Shown here one piece after another: positions 1 to 9,294 of a stretch of DNA of 60,216 nucleotides. The first letter of the stretch is position 1. Each line of letters starts with the position of its first letter. The position numbers and the translations under genes were made by a program. The notes beneath the pieces are model-generated. The model worked only from the letters and a program-made list of their open reading frames with translations, searched no databases and had not been told where the DNA came from. The stretch is from contig NZ_JAFBAR010000078.1 in the NCBI RefSeq assembly GCF_019247635.1, positions 1 through 60,216 of the forward strand, in the 5' to 3' direction. This stretch comes from Mycobacterium sp. GTDB taxonomy: Bacteria > Actinomycetota > Actinomycetes > Mycobacteriales > Mycobacteriaceae.

Positions 1-2224
1 GCCCTGCACCCACGGATGCGCCGTCGTAATACAGGGTGACGTCGCCGCCTTTGGCCAATCCGCCGCCATCGTAGGCGAATTCCATGCGCACCTGGTGCTC
101 ACCGGCGGGGATGGGCTGGTCGGCGGTGACCATGTAGTGGTGGATACCGAAGAAGTTGTAGCAATACTTCAGCCGGCCATGGTGGGTGTATAGAGTCCAG
201 CCTCCGGCGCTGCCGCCTTGGGTGATGATGACACCGTGGGCTCCAGATTCCGGAATCACCAGGTTCGCGGTCACCGCGTGCGACTTGTTTTTCAGGGTGA
301 GCACGCAATTCTCGCCGACGCGCATGCCCGCGAACAGGAGCTGGCTGTTGCCGCGGATTAGCTGCGGGCGACCGGCTAAATCGGGATTCAGTCGTTCAAC
401 GGAGCGATCATCCAGCGGCACGACGTTGTATTTGACGGCCTCAATCAGCCAGAGGCGCTGCAACTCGGCGAGTTTCTCGGGCATCTCGGCGGCAAGGTCG
501 TGAGCCTGGGTCCAGTCCTCCGGGCCGTACAGCTCCCAGACGTCCTGGTCAAAGGGTGGCGGCGTGTCCCATTTCCACGGAGTGCGATGTTTGGTGACCG
601 CGGTCCAACCCTGCTGGTAGATGCCCCGGTTGCCCATGATCTCGAAGTACTGCACATCGTGGGTTTCGGGCGCATCGACGTCACACAACGTCGCCAGCAT
701 GCTGATCCCTTCGAACGGTGCCTGCTGTATACCGTTGACGGAGTCGGGGGCGGGCAGTCTGGCCGCCTCCAACAACGTCGGGGCAACATCGATGACATGG
801 TGAAACTGGTTGCGGGACTTGCCTTTATCGGCAATGCCGCTGGGCCAGTGCACGATGGCGCCGTTGCGGGTGCCGCCCCAATGCGAGGCGACCTGCTTAG
901 TCCACTGATACGGGGTACATAGCGCATGCGCCCACCCGACCGCGTAGTGGTTATACGCCCGCGGGGTGCCGAAGTCGTCGATCTTGCTCAGCAGAAACTC
1001 GGTGGTCTCGATGCCGGGCATGCCGTTAAGTGAGCACATCTCGTTGAAGCAGCCGATGAGCGTGCCCTCGGCCGAGGCGCCGTTGTCACCGATGATGTAG
1101 TAGATCAGCGTGTCGTCAAGCACTGCCAGGTCTTGGATCGCGTCGATGACACGCCCGATTTCGTGGTCGGTCTGCTCGAGGAAGCCGGCGTAAATCTCCA
1201 TCTGGCGGGCCAGCACCGGCTTGAGCTCGTCCGGCATGTCGTCCCAGGCGGGAATCTCGTCGTGGCGCGCGGTCAGTTCGGCGTGCTCAGGGATGACCCC
1301 GAGCTGCTTTTGCTTGGTGAAGATCTGCTCCCGCAGCACATCCCAACCCGCATCGAACTTGCCCTTGTACTTGTTGGACCACACGCCCGGCACGTGGTGC
1401 GGTGCGTGGGTGGCGCCGGGGGCAAAGTACATGAAGAACGGCTTATCCGGGGTGAGCGCCTTCTGCTGCCGCACCCAGGTGATAGCGCGGTCGGCCAAGT
1501 CCGCGGTGAGCGTATAGCCCTGCTCGGGTGTCTTCGGGGGCTCCACTGCGGTGGTGCCCTCGTATAGGCCGGGGTAATACTGGTTGGCCTCGCCGCCGAT
1601 GAAGCCATAGAAGTACTCGAACCCAGAACCGGTGGGCCACTGATCGAACGGCCCCACCGGCGAGACTTCCCAGACCGGCACCTCGTGGCATTTGCCGAAT
1701 TGGGCCGTCGAATAGCCGTTTAGCCGCAGGGTTTCGGCGATCGGTGCCTTGTCCTTGGGCCGGATACTGCTGTTTCCCGGCGCTGAGGTAGCGATCTCGG
1801 TGATTCCACCCATGCCGACCGAGTGGTGGTTGCGGCCAGTCAACAAGGCCTGGCGGGTGGGCGAGCACAGGGCGGTGGTGTGGAAGCGGTTGAGCTTCAG
1901 CCCGCCCGCGGCCAGCCGTTCGGCAATAGGCGTGTCGCATGGGCCGCCGAAGGCTGACGAGGCGCCGAAGCCGACGTCGTCGATCAGCACGATCAAGACG
2001 TTCGGGGCACCCTGTGGCGGACGAAGCATCGTGATCGGCGGATACTTCGTGTTCGGATCCTTCGCGTCGTAGGTCGTCAAACCGACATGCTTGTGATCCG
2101 GGATGGGTAGCGTTTGGCGCATAACGGGGTCCGGCTGATCGGTATCACCTCTCGATCGATCGGCTCGCGCCTTCGCTCCGACACGCGCCTCGCCGGCGCC
2201 AGAAGTTGTCGACATCGCGATCAC
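1..2224 (-). CDS. arylsulfatase, type I sulfatase (3' end cut by window edge)
   Basis: Hydrolyses sulfate esters through a formylglycine residue. About 741 codons are present and the reading frame runs off the left edge; mycobacterial AtsD/AtsA-type enzymes are near 790 aa, so roughly 45 residues are missing. The N-terminal metal-binding stretch VLIVLIDDVGFG and the sulfatase signature LCSPTRQALLTG are visible; the Cys of CSPTR (about residue 120) is the one converted to formylglycine. No signal peptide is seen, so it is probably cytoplasmic. Start: GGAAGG lies 5 nt before a GTG at 2224; in-frame ATGs at 2227 and 2215 are alternatives. No formylglycine-generating enzyme gene is in the window. 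Substrate unknown. Confidence 0.9.
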   Translation of the reverse strand, partial: MIAMSTTSGAGEARVGAKARADRSRGDTDQPDPVMRQTLPIPDHKHVGLTTYDAKDPNTKYPPITMLRPPQGAPNVLIVLIDDVGFGASSAFGGPCDTPIAERLAAGGLKLNRFHTTALCSPTRQALLTGRNHHSVGMGGITEIATSAPGNSSIRPKDKAPIAETLRLNGYSTAQFGKCHEVPVWEVSPVGPFDQWPTGSGFEYFYGFIGGEANQYYPGLYEGTTAVEPPKTPEQGYTLTADLADRAITWVRQQKALTPDKPFFMYFAPGATHAPHHVPGVWSNKYKGKFDAGWDVLREQIFTKQKQLGVIPEHAELTARHDEIPAWDDMPDELKPVLARQMEIYAGFLEQTDHEIGRVIDAIQDLAVLDDTLIYYIIGDNGASAEGTLIGCFNEMCSLNGMPGIETTEFLLSKIDDFGTPRAYNHYAVGWAHALCTPYQWTKQVASHWGGTRNGAIVHWPSGIADKGKSRNQFHHVIDVAPTLLEAARLPAPDSVNGIQQAPFEGISMLATLCDVDAPETHDVQYFEIMGNRGIYQQGWTAVTKHRTPWKWDTPPPFDQDVWELYGPEDWTQAHDLAAEMPEKLAELQRLWLIEAVKYNVVPLDDRSVERLNPDLAGRPQLIRGNSQLLFAGMRVGENCVLTLKNKSHAVTANLVIPESGAHGVIITQGGSAGGWTLYTHHGRLKYCYNFFGIHHYMVTADQPIPAGEHQVRMEFAYDGGGLAKGGDVTLYYDGASVGAG

Positions 2225-2227
2225 CAT

Positions 2228-2529
2228 CACCTTCCTAATCAATTGCGGCCGTTGATAATACGCTGTGCAGACTGCTTAAGATATGTTTTTGCCCAAACGC
2301 TCAGCGACGCCGAAGTGGCGACCCCATCAGCCTCGCCTTGCTGACGGTGGAGGCGCCGTTCATGCCGCCCGGCGGAGCGGCATATAAAGCAGATTCGACG
2401 GACGCCGATCGACCGGGTGCCACGTGCACCAAGCTGCGCGGCTATGGCACTCGCCGCGGCGACAACCCAGCGCCGCGCGGTCCGTTCGATACGTTGGATG
2501 GTGTGCGCGAAGGCGATCGGCACAGGTTG
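2228..2529. other. intergenic region without a recognisable gene
   Basis: About 300 bp separate the arylsulfatase start from the end of the GAP-family gene. Short open frames exist on both strands, but none has a family signature or convincing ribosome binding site. The only structure noted is a 7-bp inverted repeat with an 8-nt loop at 2362-2383 (ATGCCGC / GCGGCAT). It could be a hairpin terminator for the leftward GAP gene, but it has no T-run. Confidence 0.4.
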
Positions 2530-3201
2530 TTACAAAGCGTGAATTCCGTTGTAAAGCACCATTAAACCGATGACGACCAGGATTGCCGCCATCAACGCGG
2601 CGTTGTTTTTCTCCATCCAGTCTTTGAGTCGGACCATGGCATCGTCGAGACGGTGACCGGCAACCGCATAGGCCACTATCGGGATGGCGACTGTTGACGC
2701 GGCGATGGCGACGAAGAACGCCGCGGATATCCAGTCACCGGCGACGCCCAGGCCGCTGGCGCCGATTGCCAATCCGGCCGGAACGCAAATGAGAAGTACG
2801 TCGGGCCGCATCACCACCAGCGCGGCTGCTGTTATCGCCGCGCGCGCCGGGGTGATCGTCGCGAACGAGCGCATCCAGCCCGGCGACTCGGTCTGGCCAT
2901 GCCGGGTCAGCCACCGAAAGATGCCGAACAGGATGAGCGCCACCCCCAGGGCCACGCGTAACCACGAAGCCCAGGTTGGCGGCGACTTGTGCAGACCGCC
3001 GAGCAGTCCGGAAGCCCCGACACAGAGCGCCGTCAGACCGGCCAGGCCCAGTAACCAGCCAGCGAGGAAAGCAAGGCCGCTCGGCCGCGGCCGCGCCGCC
3101 TGCAAGACCAGCACCGCTGGGATGACCGTGATCGGTGAGAGTGCGATGACCAAGCCGAGCGGAATGAGTCCGGTTAGGACAGGGCCCCAGCTTCCTGCCA
3201 T
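2530..3201 (-). CDS. GAP/Sap (SfLAP) family membrane protein
   Basis: Integral membrane protein of 223 aa with about six hydrophobic segments, spread from the N-terminal PLGLVIALSPITVIPAVLVL to the C-terminal segment before YNGIHAL. The ALSPITVIPAVL stretch near the N terminus and the overall layout match the actinobacterial GAP (sulfolipid-1-addressing) family, some members of which help export glycolipids in M. tuberculosis. The ATG at 3201 was chosen because the hydrophobic family N terminus (MAGSWGP) begins there; the open frame further upstream is low-complexity and arginine-rich. It stands alone rather than beside a lipid synthase, so the transported lipid, if any, is unknown. Confidence 0.75.
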   Translation of the reverse strand: MAGSWGPVLTGLIPLGLVIALSPITVIPAVLVLQAARPRPSGLAFLAGWLLGLAGLTALCVGASGLLGGLHKSPPTWASWLRVALGVALILFGIFRWLTRHGQTESPGWMRSFATITPARAAITAAALVVMRPDVLLICVPAGLAIGASGLGVAGDWISAAFFVAIAASTVAIPIVAYAVAGHRLDDAMVRLKDWMEKNNAALMAAILVVIGLMVLYNGIHAL

Positions 3202-3372
3202 GGGCAGCACTCTAGCGTGCCGCAGGGCGGCGCGATCATGCCTAGCAGCGTGCCGCTGCGATGGCGAACGAAGGCCGGGAATCGAGCCGGAGCCCCGGGC
3301 GCAGTGTGAACCCGCCAGGTTAATCCGCGCAGCACGACCAGCCTTGGGTAGACGAAGCAAGGTGGCGGCAAT

Positions 3373-3840
3373 TTGAAGTCAGCAATAGTGAGCGCCGCGG
3401 TCACCGTTGGGCCGATCGCCATCGCCATCGCCACGCCCGCGCCGGCCGACCCCGCCGGCGCGCTGACTGTCGAGGTATTGAAGTACGTCACCCCCGAGTT
3501 CGGGGTGCGGTTGGCCGACCTGGTCAACGGGGCGCCCCCCTTCGACATGGACATCAAGGCGCCGCCCGACAACGAAAGAGACATGGACGGCGGGCAAGTC
3601 TCCCATTTCTATGTGGCGACACCCCGCAGCCAACCCTCCACCGCCTCGGCCGTTTACGACGTCGAACAGAACGGGCGGTTGCTCGGCAAGTTTCGGATCG
3701 ACCTGAAACTCGGCTGGGGAGGCAACCCGAACAACCTCGAAGTGAGCTGCGATGAGCAGGATTCACCCATCGATTGCTACGCGTTCGAAGACCCATTTAT
3801 CGTGCGGGTGTATCCCAAGGACCCAGCGCGCAGCGAGTAG
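3373..3840 (+). CDS. secreted protein of unknown function
   Basis: A 155-aa protein starting at TTG (an in-frame GTG at 3388 is an alternative) with a Sec-type signal peptide: a short basic start, a hydrophobic core rich in Ala/Ile/Val, and a likely cleavage after ATPAPA near residue 25. The mature part is acidic, has two cysteines (in EVSCDEQ and IDCYAFED) that could form a disulfide, and ends in a short beta-rich region. It resembles small mycobacterial exported proteins of unknown role; I do not recognise a named domain. It diverges from the GAP gene to the left, and the two may share the 170-bp gap for promoters. Confidence 0.6.
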   Translation: MKSAIVSAAVTVGPIAIAIATPAPADPAGALTVEVLKYVTPEFGVRLADLVNGAPPFDMDIKAPPDNERDMDGGQVSHFYVATPRSQPSTASAVYDVEQNGRLLGKFRIDLKLGWGGNPNNLEVSCDEQDSPIDCYAFEDPFIVRVYPKDPARSE

Positions 3841-3977
3841 GTGGATGGATCTTGTCGGACAAGCCTTGACTTGTGACCGGTGCCGCCTGGCGCGAGCCGT
3901 TGGCCGACGCATGGTTTGACCAGGGACGAAGCGGGTATTTGTCCGCCATCGTGGCGAGTAGAGGAACGGGGGAACTG

Positions 3978-4148
3978 ATGACAATTGAGCACGGACATGC
4001 GCGGTGCCCGCGATGCATGGCGTGGGCGGAGTATCGGTTCCTGGACCACGGTGACAACAAGCTTGAGTATGAGGTGCAATGTGGCGCCTGCGGCAACATC
4101 CACTCCGAGGTAAATGTCCTCGCGACTCCCAACGCGGCTGCGGCGTAG
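3978..4148 (+). CDS. small zinc-ribbon protein
   Basis: A 56-aa protein with two CxxC knuckles (RCPRC near residue 9 and QCGAC near residue 38), the pattern of a zinc ribbon. Start: the ATG at 3978 is preceded by the purine-rich GAGGAACGGGGGAA; the longer upstream frame carries no domain. Its stop overlaps the GTG start of the next gene (TAGTG), indicating translational coupling. Zinc ribbons of this size usually bind nucleic acid or a partner protein. No specific function can be assigned. Confidence 0.6.
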   Translation: MTIEHGHARCPRCMAWAEYRFLDHGDNKLEYEVQCGACGNIHSEVNVLATPNAAAA

Positions 4149-4519
4149 TGGATTTCAGCCGCGCCAGACGGGAAGCTCGTGTCATCGAGCACATGCAGAG
4201 CGAGAACGTCCAGCAGTGGGACCGGACGATGGCGACGTTCAGCCACCCCCGCTACGAACTTCCCGACGGCAGCGTGATCGACGGCGCCCAGGACGTGATG
4301 CAGTACTGGATCGACGGCCGCACACTGGTCCCCGACCAGCGCAACGAACTCATCGAGCTCACTCATCTTGACGACGGCCAGGTCCAGATCGAGTTCTGGC
4401 TGCGCGGCACCCCGACGACGGGCAATCCGTTCGAGGTGCGCCTGTGGGCCGTGTTCGGCTTCGACGACGCCGACTTGATCACCGGCGAACGCGTCTACGC
4501 CCAGGCCCCCAGGGCGTAA
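4148..4519 (+). CDS. SnoaL/NTF2-like polyketide-cyclase-fold protein
   Basis: A protein of about 123 aa with the cone-shaped NTF2-like layout: N-terminal helix, then a segment containing HPRYELPDGSVIDGAQDVMQ, and beta strands ending in FEVRLWAVFGFDD. This resembles small SnoaL-like domains acting as ester cyclases, isomerases or ligand-binding proteins. The GTG start at 4148 overlaps the stop of the zinc-ribbon gene; an ATG further in (MQSENVQQ, about 4193) is an alternative. The pairing suggests a two-gene unit. Catalytic residues cannot be assigned with confidence. Confidence 0.6.
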   Translation: MDFSRARREARVIEHMQSENVQQWDRTMATFSHPRYELPDGSVIDGAQDVMQYWIDGRTLVPDQRNELIELTHLDDGQVQIEFWLRGTPTTGNPFEVRLWAVFGFDDADLITGERVYAQAPRA

Positions 4520-4714
4520 CAGATCACCGCCGAGTCCACTCCGTTGGCAGCACGGCGGCCGCAGGGCGGGCTCGGTTGAGTCTTCTGCCCTATCGAGGCC
4601 CGGTATAGGCTGCAGAAACGCATTGAGCAGCCAGTGCCCGGCGTTTGCCGCGAAACCTCTTGAAGCAACGATGGTGACCACCAAGCAGCCGTTCCTGGGA
4701 CTGATCAGAGAGGG

Positions 4715-7700
4715 ATGCCAGTGGTCTTCCGTGCAGACCAGGAGATCGGACGCGATCTAACCGCGGTCGACTGGTCGTCCACTCCGCTGGGCCCGGTCGC
4801 CGGCTGGCCACAAAGTCTTCGGACGGCCATAAATATCCTGCTGTCCTCGCAGTTTTCGATGTGGCTGGGGTGGGGCCCGGAGCTGACCTTCTTCTGCAAC
4901 GCCGCCTACCGCCGCGACACGCTGGGCCGCAAATATCCCTGGGCACTGGGCCGTCCGGCGCGCGAGGTGTGGGCGGAGATATGGACCGACATTGGCCCGC
5001 GGCTCGACCACGTCCTGTCGACAGGGGAGGCAACCTGGGACGAGGCCTTGCTGCTCATCCTCGAGCGCTCTGGCTACCCCGAGGAGACCTATCACACCTT
5101 CTCCTACAGCCCACTGCGCGACGAGGCCGCGCAGGTGGTCGGCATGCTCTGCGTGGTCAGCGAGGACACCGATCGGGTGATCGCGGAGCGTCGCATGGCC
5201 ACGCTGCGAGACCTGGGCTCCGATCCCAGCGTCGTGCGCACCGAGCAGCAGATGCTGGACTTCGCCGCCGAACAGCTCGGTGGCAATCCCTACGACCTTC
5301 CCTTCACGCTGACCTACCTCTTCGGTGACAACGGAGACGCGCAGCTGGCCGGCCTCAGTGGAATCGCCTACGGGCACCCTGCGGCTCCGGAGACACTTCC
5401 GAGCGCCGGCACCTCGATATGGCCGGTCGACAAACCCGCGCAAGGAAAAGCCGAACTCGTCGAACTCGATGGCGGTTCCTTCGACCTCCCCGTGGGCGCC
5501 TGGCCCGAGCCGCCCACCGGGGCGCTCGTGGTCCCGCTGTTGCAGCGCGGTGGCGCGCCAGTCGGATTCCTGGTCGCGGCGCTGAACCGGTACCGCCCGT
5601 TCGACGACGGCTACCGAGGCTTCGTCGAACTCCTGGCCGGGCATATCGCCGCAGGCGTAGCCAGCGCGCGCAGCTACCGCGCCCAGCAGCAGCGTGCCGA
5701 GGAGCTGGCCGAACTTGACCGGGGAAAGACCACGTTCTTCTCCAACATCAGCCACGAGTTCCGGACGCCGCTCACCTTGATCCTCGGACCGCTCGACGAC
5801 TTGCGCGGCCAGACGAGCGGGATCGACGAGCACGCGCGCCATGAACTGGAGCTCATCCACCGCAACGGCTTGCGGCTGGCCAAGCTGGTCAACACGCTGC
5901 TCGACTTCTCGCGCATCGAGGCAGGCCGCATGCGGGCCCGCTTCGAGCCCGTCGACCTGGCCTCCGTCACCGCCGAACTGGCCAGCGTCTTCCGTTCGGC
6001 GATCGATCAGGCAGGGCTGGCGTTGGTCGTGGACTGCCCACCCCTCGACGAACCGGTGTACGTGGACCGCGAGATGTGGGAGAAGGTCGTGCTCAACCTG
6101 CTCTCCAATGCGTTGAAGTTCACCGTCGACGGCTCCATCGCCGTCCAGGTGGGCCGCCAGGACACCGAGGCGGTAGTCACCGTGACCGACACCGGTATCG
6201 GTGTGCCGGCCTCGGAGTTGCCCAAGCTCTTCGAGCGTTTCCACCGCATCGAAAACGCGCGCGCACGGTCTACTGAGGGCAGCGGAATCGGGCTGGCGTT
6301 GGTCAAAGAACTGGTCGGGCTGCATGGGGGCACGATCACCGTCGATAGCCGGGAGGGCGCCGGCTCGACTTTCACCATCCGCCTGCCCTTCGGGGCCGGG
6401 CATCTGCCGACCGATGAATTGGCCCCATCGCCGGGCGCCGGGGCGGTACCCGGCGCGATCGCCGAACCGTATGTGCAGGAGGCCTTGCGCTGGCTGCCCA
6501 CCGACAACATCTCCGCGTCGCCCGGGCCGACCACGCCAACGACGACCGCCCCGCCGGCCGGGAGCGACGGTGAGCGGGCACGCGTGTTAATCGCCGACGA
6601 CAACGCCGATATGCGCGAATACCTCACCAACCTGCTGCGGACTTCAGGCTATGCGGTTACTGGCGCCAGCAACGGCCAGCTGGCGCTGGAAGCCATCCGC
6701 TCCCAAGTGCCCGACCTGGTCATCAGTGACGTCATGATGCCCAGGCTGGACGGTCTGCAACTGCTCGCCGCGCTGCGGGGCGACCCGCGGACCGCGGCGC
6801 TACCCGTGCTGTTGCTGTCCGCGCGCGCCGGACAGGAGGACTCCATCGAAGGCTTGCTGGCAGGCGCCGACGACTACCTCGTCAAACCCTTCGTCGCCGC
6901 GGAGCTGCTGGCAAGGGTGCGCGCCAACATCGAGCTGGCCCGGCTGCGCAACTATCACGCTCGCTGGCGCACGGCCCTGGTGGACTCGCTGCAGGAAGCG
7001 TTCTTCGTCTGCGACGAACACGGTGCCGTCATCGAGATCAACACCGCATTCACCGATATCCTCGGCTACGGCCCCGAACAACTGCCGTACGAGCCCATCC
7101 ACCCGTGGTGGCCGGACGCCGACACCGAGCCCGAATCCCGGCGGCAAGTCGAGACGGCCTTCGCGCGCATGCTGAGCGAAACGCACGGCACATTCACCGT
7201 TCCGGTAACCCACCGAGAGGGGCACCTGCTGTGGATCACGGTCAACTTCAACCATGCTGAGGACCCCGAATCGGGCCGCCGGATCATGGTCGGCACCTTC
7301 CGCAACGTCACCGCCGAGCATTACGCTGTTCAGGGCCAGACGGCATTGGCCGAGCTCAATCAGCAACTGGCTCAAGCAGATACGCTGAACGACGCATTGC
7401 ACGGCGCCGCCGAGGTGTTGCGCCGGGTGTGGCAGGCCCGCCACGTTCTGGCGGTGACGTTCGTTAGCGACTCGCCGCGCGAACGCGCGCCGGACGTGGT
7501 GTGTGCCGGCGAGCCGACCGAATGGACCGACCTGTCGCCGCGTCGCCGGCACGCGATCGATGCGCTGCGCGACGCCGATCTGCTGAGCGTCAGCACCGCG
7601 GAAGCCGGCGTCGCCGGAATAGCGTTGCGGCATCCGCGCGGTGTGCTGGTCGTCTGGATCGAGTTGCCCGAACAACGTCCATTCACCCGGGAGGACGACA

Positions 7701-8848
7701 CCCTGCTCACGGTGCTGGCTGGGCGCCTCGGGCAAGGCCTGCACCGCATCTACCAGTTGGATGAGCAACGCGAAACCGCTGTGGCGCTGCAGCATGCGAT
7801 GCTTGGCCCGGCGACCCTGCCCGGGGGCTTCGTGGTGCGCTACCACCCGGCGAGTCACCCGTTGCAGGTCGGCGGCGATTGGTATGACGTCGTCGATCTG
7901 GGCGACGGGCGGGTGGCGCTTACCGTCGGCGATTGCGTCGGTCACGGCCTGTCCGCCGCCACCGTGATGGGTCAGCTGCGCAGCGCATGCCGCGCCCTGC
8001 TGCTCGAGCGGTCCAGCCCCAGCGGCGCACTCGCGGCGCTGGACCGCTTTGCCGCGCGCCTGCCCGGCGCGCGCTGCAGCACCGCGTTCTGCGCGGTGCT
8101 CACCCTCGAGACCGGCGAACTGGTCTACTCCAGCGCAGGCCATCCGCCGCCCATCATCGTGTTCGCCGACGGTGCCACCGTGATGCTAGAAGGTGGGCAC
8201 GGACTTCCCCTGGGTCTGCGGACGGTACGGGACCGACCCGAGGCCAGCATCTTTATGCCGGCGCGCGCGACGTTGTTGCTCTACACCGACGGTCTGGTTG
8301 AACGCCGCGGCAGTTCGATCGACGATGGCATAACCCGCGCCGCCGACCTCGTTCAGGACGGTCGTTCGCAGGCGCTGGACGAGGTGGCAGACCATCTCAT
8401 GTCGCAGCTGGAGCCCGGCGGCGGCTACCTGGACGACGTGGCCATGCTCCTCTACCGCCAGCCCGCACCGTTGGCGTTGGAATTCGTTGCCGACGCCAAC
8501 CACCTCGCCGGGAGCCGTGCCGCGTTGCGCGGTTGGCTGACCCGTGCGGGGGTCGAGCGCGATCAGATTCAAGACGTGCTCACCGCCGCCGGCGAGGCCG
8601 TTGCCAACGCGATCGAACACGGCCACCGCGAGCGACCCGAGGGCACTATCTCCTTGCGTGCCACCGCAATCGTCGACCGCCTGCAGGTGACCGTCGCCGA
8701 CACCGGCGCCTGGCAGGTGCCGCGCAAGGTCGTCGGCACCAGTCGCGGGCGGGGTATCTCGCTGATGCGCGTCCTGATGGACGAGTGCAGCATTTACTCC
8801 AGCGAGATCGGCACCACCGTTCAGATGCACGCGAGGATCACGCCATGA
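4715..8848 (+). CDS. hybrid sensor kinase / receiver / SpoIIE-type phosphatase / anti-sigma ATPase fusion
   Basis: A 1377-aa cytoplasmic regulator with no membrane segment. Order: N-terminal PAS-like region (about 1-150); GAF-like region (about 170-320); HisKA with phosphoacceptor His near 347 in ISHEFRTP; HATPase_c with N-box NLLSNALKFT, DTGIGV and GSGIGLALV; Pro/Thr-rich linker; receiver with Asp near 672 in ISDVMMPRLDG; second PAS (about 740-870); GAF-like region; PP2C/SpoIIE phosphatase from about 1050 (GGDWYDVVDLGDG, VGDCVGHG, DDVAMLLY); C-terminal RsbW-type ATPase (AVANAIEHGH, GRGISLMRVLMDE). It overlaps the STAS gene by ATGA. Inferred role: histidine phosphorelay signals feeding a partner switch that controls an alternative sigma factor. 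The ATG at 4715 abuts GAGAGGG; a GTG at 4721 has better spacing. Confidence 0.9.
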   Translation: MPVVFRADQEIGRDLTAVDWSSTPLGPVAGWPQSLRTAINILLSSQFSMWLGWGPELTFFCNAAYRRDTLGRKYPWALGRPAREVWAEIWTDIGPRLDHVLSTGEATWDEALLLILERSGYPEETYHTFSYSPLRDEAAQVVGMLCVVSEDTDRVIAERRMATLRDLGSDPSVVRTEQQMLDFAAEQLGGNPYDLPFTLTYLFGDNGDAQLAGLSGIAYGHPAAPETLPSAGTSIWPVDKPAQGKAELVELDGGSFDLPVGAWPEPPTGALVVPLLQRGGAPVGFLVAALNRYRPFDDGYRGFVELLAGHIAAGVASARSYRAQQQRAEELAELDRGKTTFFSNISHEFRTPLTLILGPLDDLRGQTSGIDEHARHELELIHRNGLRLAKLVNTLLDFSRIEAGRMRARFEPVDLASVTAELASVFRSAIDQAGLALVVDCPPLDEPVYVDREMWEKVVLNLLSNALKFTVDGSIAVQVGRQDTEAVVTVTDTGIGVPASELPKLFERFHRIENARARSTEGSGIGLALVKELVGLHGGTITVDSREGAGSTFTIRLPFGAGHLPTDELAPSPGAGAVPGAIAEPYVQEALRWLPTDNISASPGPTTPTTTAPPAGSDGERARVLIADDNADMREYLTNLLRTSGYAVTGASNGQLALEAIRSQVPDLVISDVMMPRLDGLQLLAALRGDPRTAALPVLLLSARAGQEDSIEGLLAGADDYLVKPFVAAELLARVRANIELARLRNYHARWRTALVDSLQEAFFVCDEHGAVIEINTAFTDILGYGPEQLPYEPIHPWWPDADTEPESRRQVETAFARMLSETHGTFTVPVTHREGHLLWITVNFNHAEDPESGRRIMVGTFRNVTAEHYAVQGQTALAELNQQLAQADTLNDALHGAAEVLRRVWQARHVLAVTFVSDSPRERAPDVVCAGEPTEWTDLSPRRRHAIDALRDADLLSVSTAEAGVAGIALRHPRGVLVVWIELPEQRPFTREDDTLLTVLAGRLGQGLHRIYQLDEQRETAVALQHAMLGPATLPGGFVVRYHPASHPLQVGGDWYDVVDLGDGRVALTVGDCVGHGLSAATVMGQLRSACRALLLERSSPSGALAALDRFAARLPGARCSTAFCAVLTLETGELVYSSAGHPPPIIVFADGATVMLEGGHGLPLGLRTVRDRPEASIFMPARATLLLYTDGLVERRGSSIDDGITRAADLVQDGRSQALDEVADHLMSQLEPGGGYLDDVAMLLYRQPAPLALEFVADANHLAGSRAALRGWLTRAGVERDQIQDVLTAAGEAVANAIEHGHRERPEGTISLRATAIVDRLQVTVADTGAWQVPRKVVGTSRGRGISLMRVLMDECSIYSSEIGTTVQMHARITP

Positions 8849-9171
8849 CCACACCGCTCAACCTGACCACCGATCGCGGCGCCGACGGAACGCCGCGGGT
8901 CATCGCCGCCGGGGAGATCGATCTCAGCAACATCGGTGTGTTCACCCGGGCGCTTGCTGACGCCAGCGGGGGCACCCGCGGACCGATCACCGTCGACCTC
9001 AGCGCGGTCAAGTACGTCGACAGCGCGGGCATCAACGCGCTTTTCGACAAGGCCGACGAGGTCGACCATCTGCATGTCATCGTTCACCCGTTGCTGATCC
9101 GGGTCCTCACGATCAGCGGTCTGTCCGATATCGCGACCGTCGAGGCCGCGACCGCAGACGGACGGGACTAG
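8845..9171 (+). CDS. STAS-domain anti-sigma factor antagonist
   Basis: A 108-aa single-domain STAS protein (SpoIIAA/RsbV type). The region VDLSAVKYVDSAGINALF contains the conserved Asp-Ser pair; the Ser of DSAG is the expected phosphorylation site. In partner switching the unphosphorylated antagonist binds the anti-sigma kinase and frees the sigma factor, and a PP2C phosphatase reactivates it. The gene overlaps the fusion kinase/phosphatase by ATGA, so the two are almost certainly co-translated and functionally paired. No sigma factor gene lies nearby, so the target is encoded elsewhere. Confidence 0.88.
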   Translation: MTTPLNLTTDRGADGTPRVIAAGEIDLSNIGVFTRALADASGGTRGPITVDLSAVKYVDSAGINALFDKADEVDHLHVIVHPLLIRVLTISGLSDIATVEAATADGRD

Positions 9172-9294
9172 TCGTAGCCCGGCGAGAACGCCGCGCAGGT
9201 GGCGCGAGGATCCCCGAGGACGGCGTGGGATCGTTGACGGCGTGGTGATTGCTACCGAACTTGTGGCCTGCGTCAGGATGATCGCCGGCGTTGA

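Noticed and set aside
2239..2523. Possible 94-aa gene on the minus strand between the sulfatase and the GAP gene
   Set aside because: No family similarity, arginine-rich composition typical of a shadow frame, and no convincing ribosome binding site.
4520..4714. SigF-type promoter upstream of the hybrid kinase
   Set aside because: A GGTATA-like -10 is present, but no GTTT element at the right spacing could be found.
4757..8143. Very long open frames on the minus strand inside the hybrid kinase gene
   Set aside because: They are antisense shadows caused by high GC and codon bias; they contain no domain and no ribosome site, while the plus strand encodes a complete multi-domain protein.
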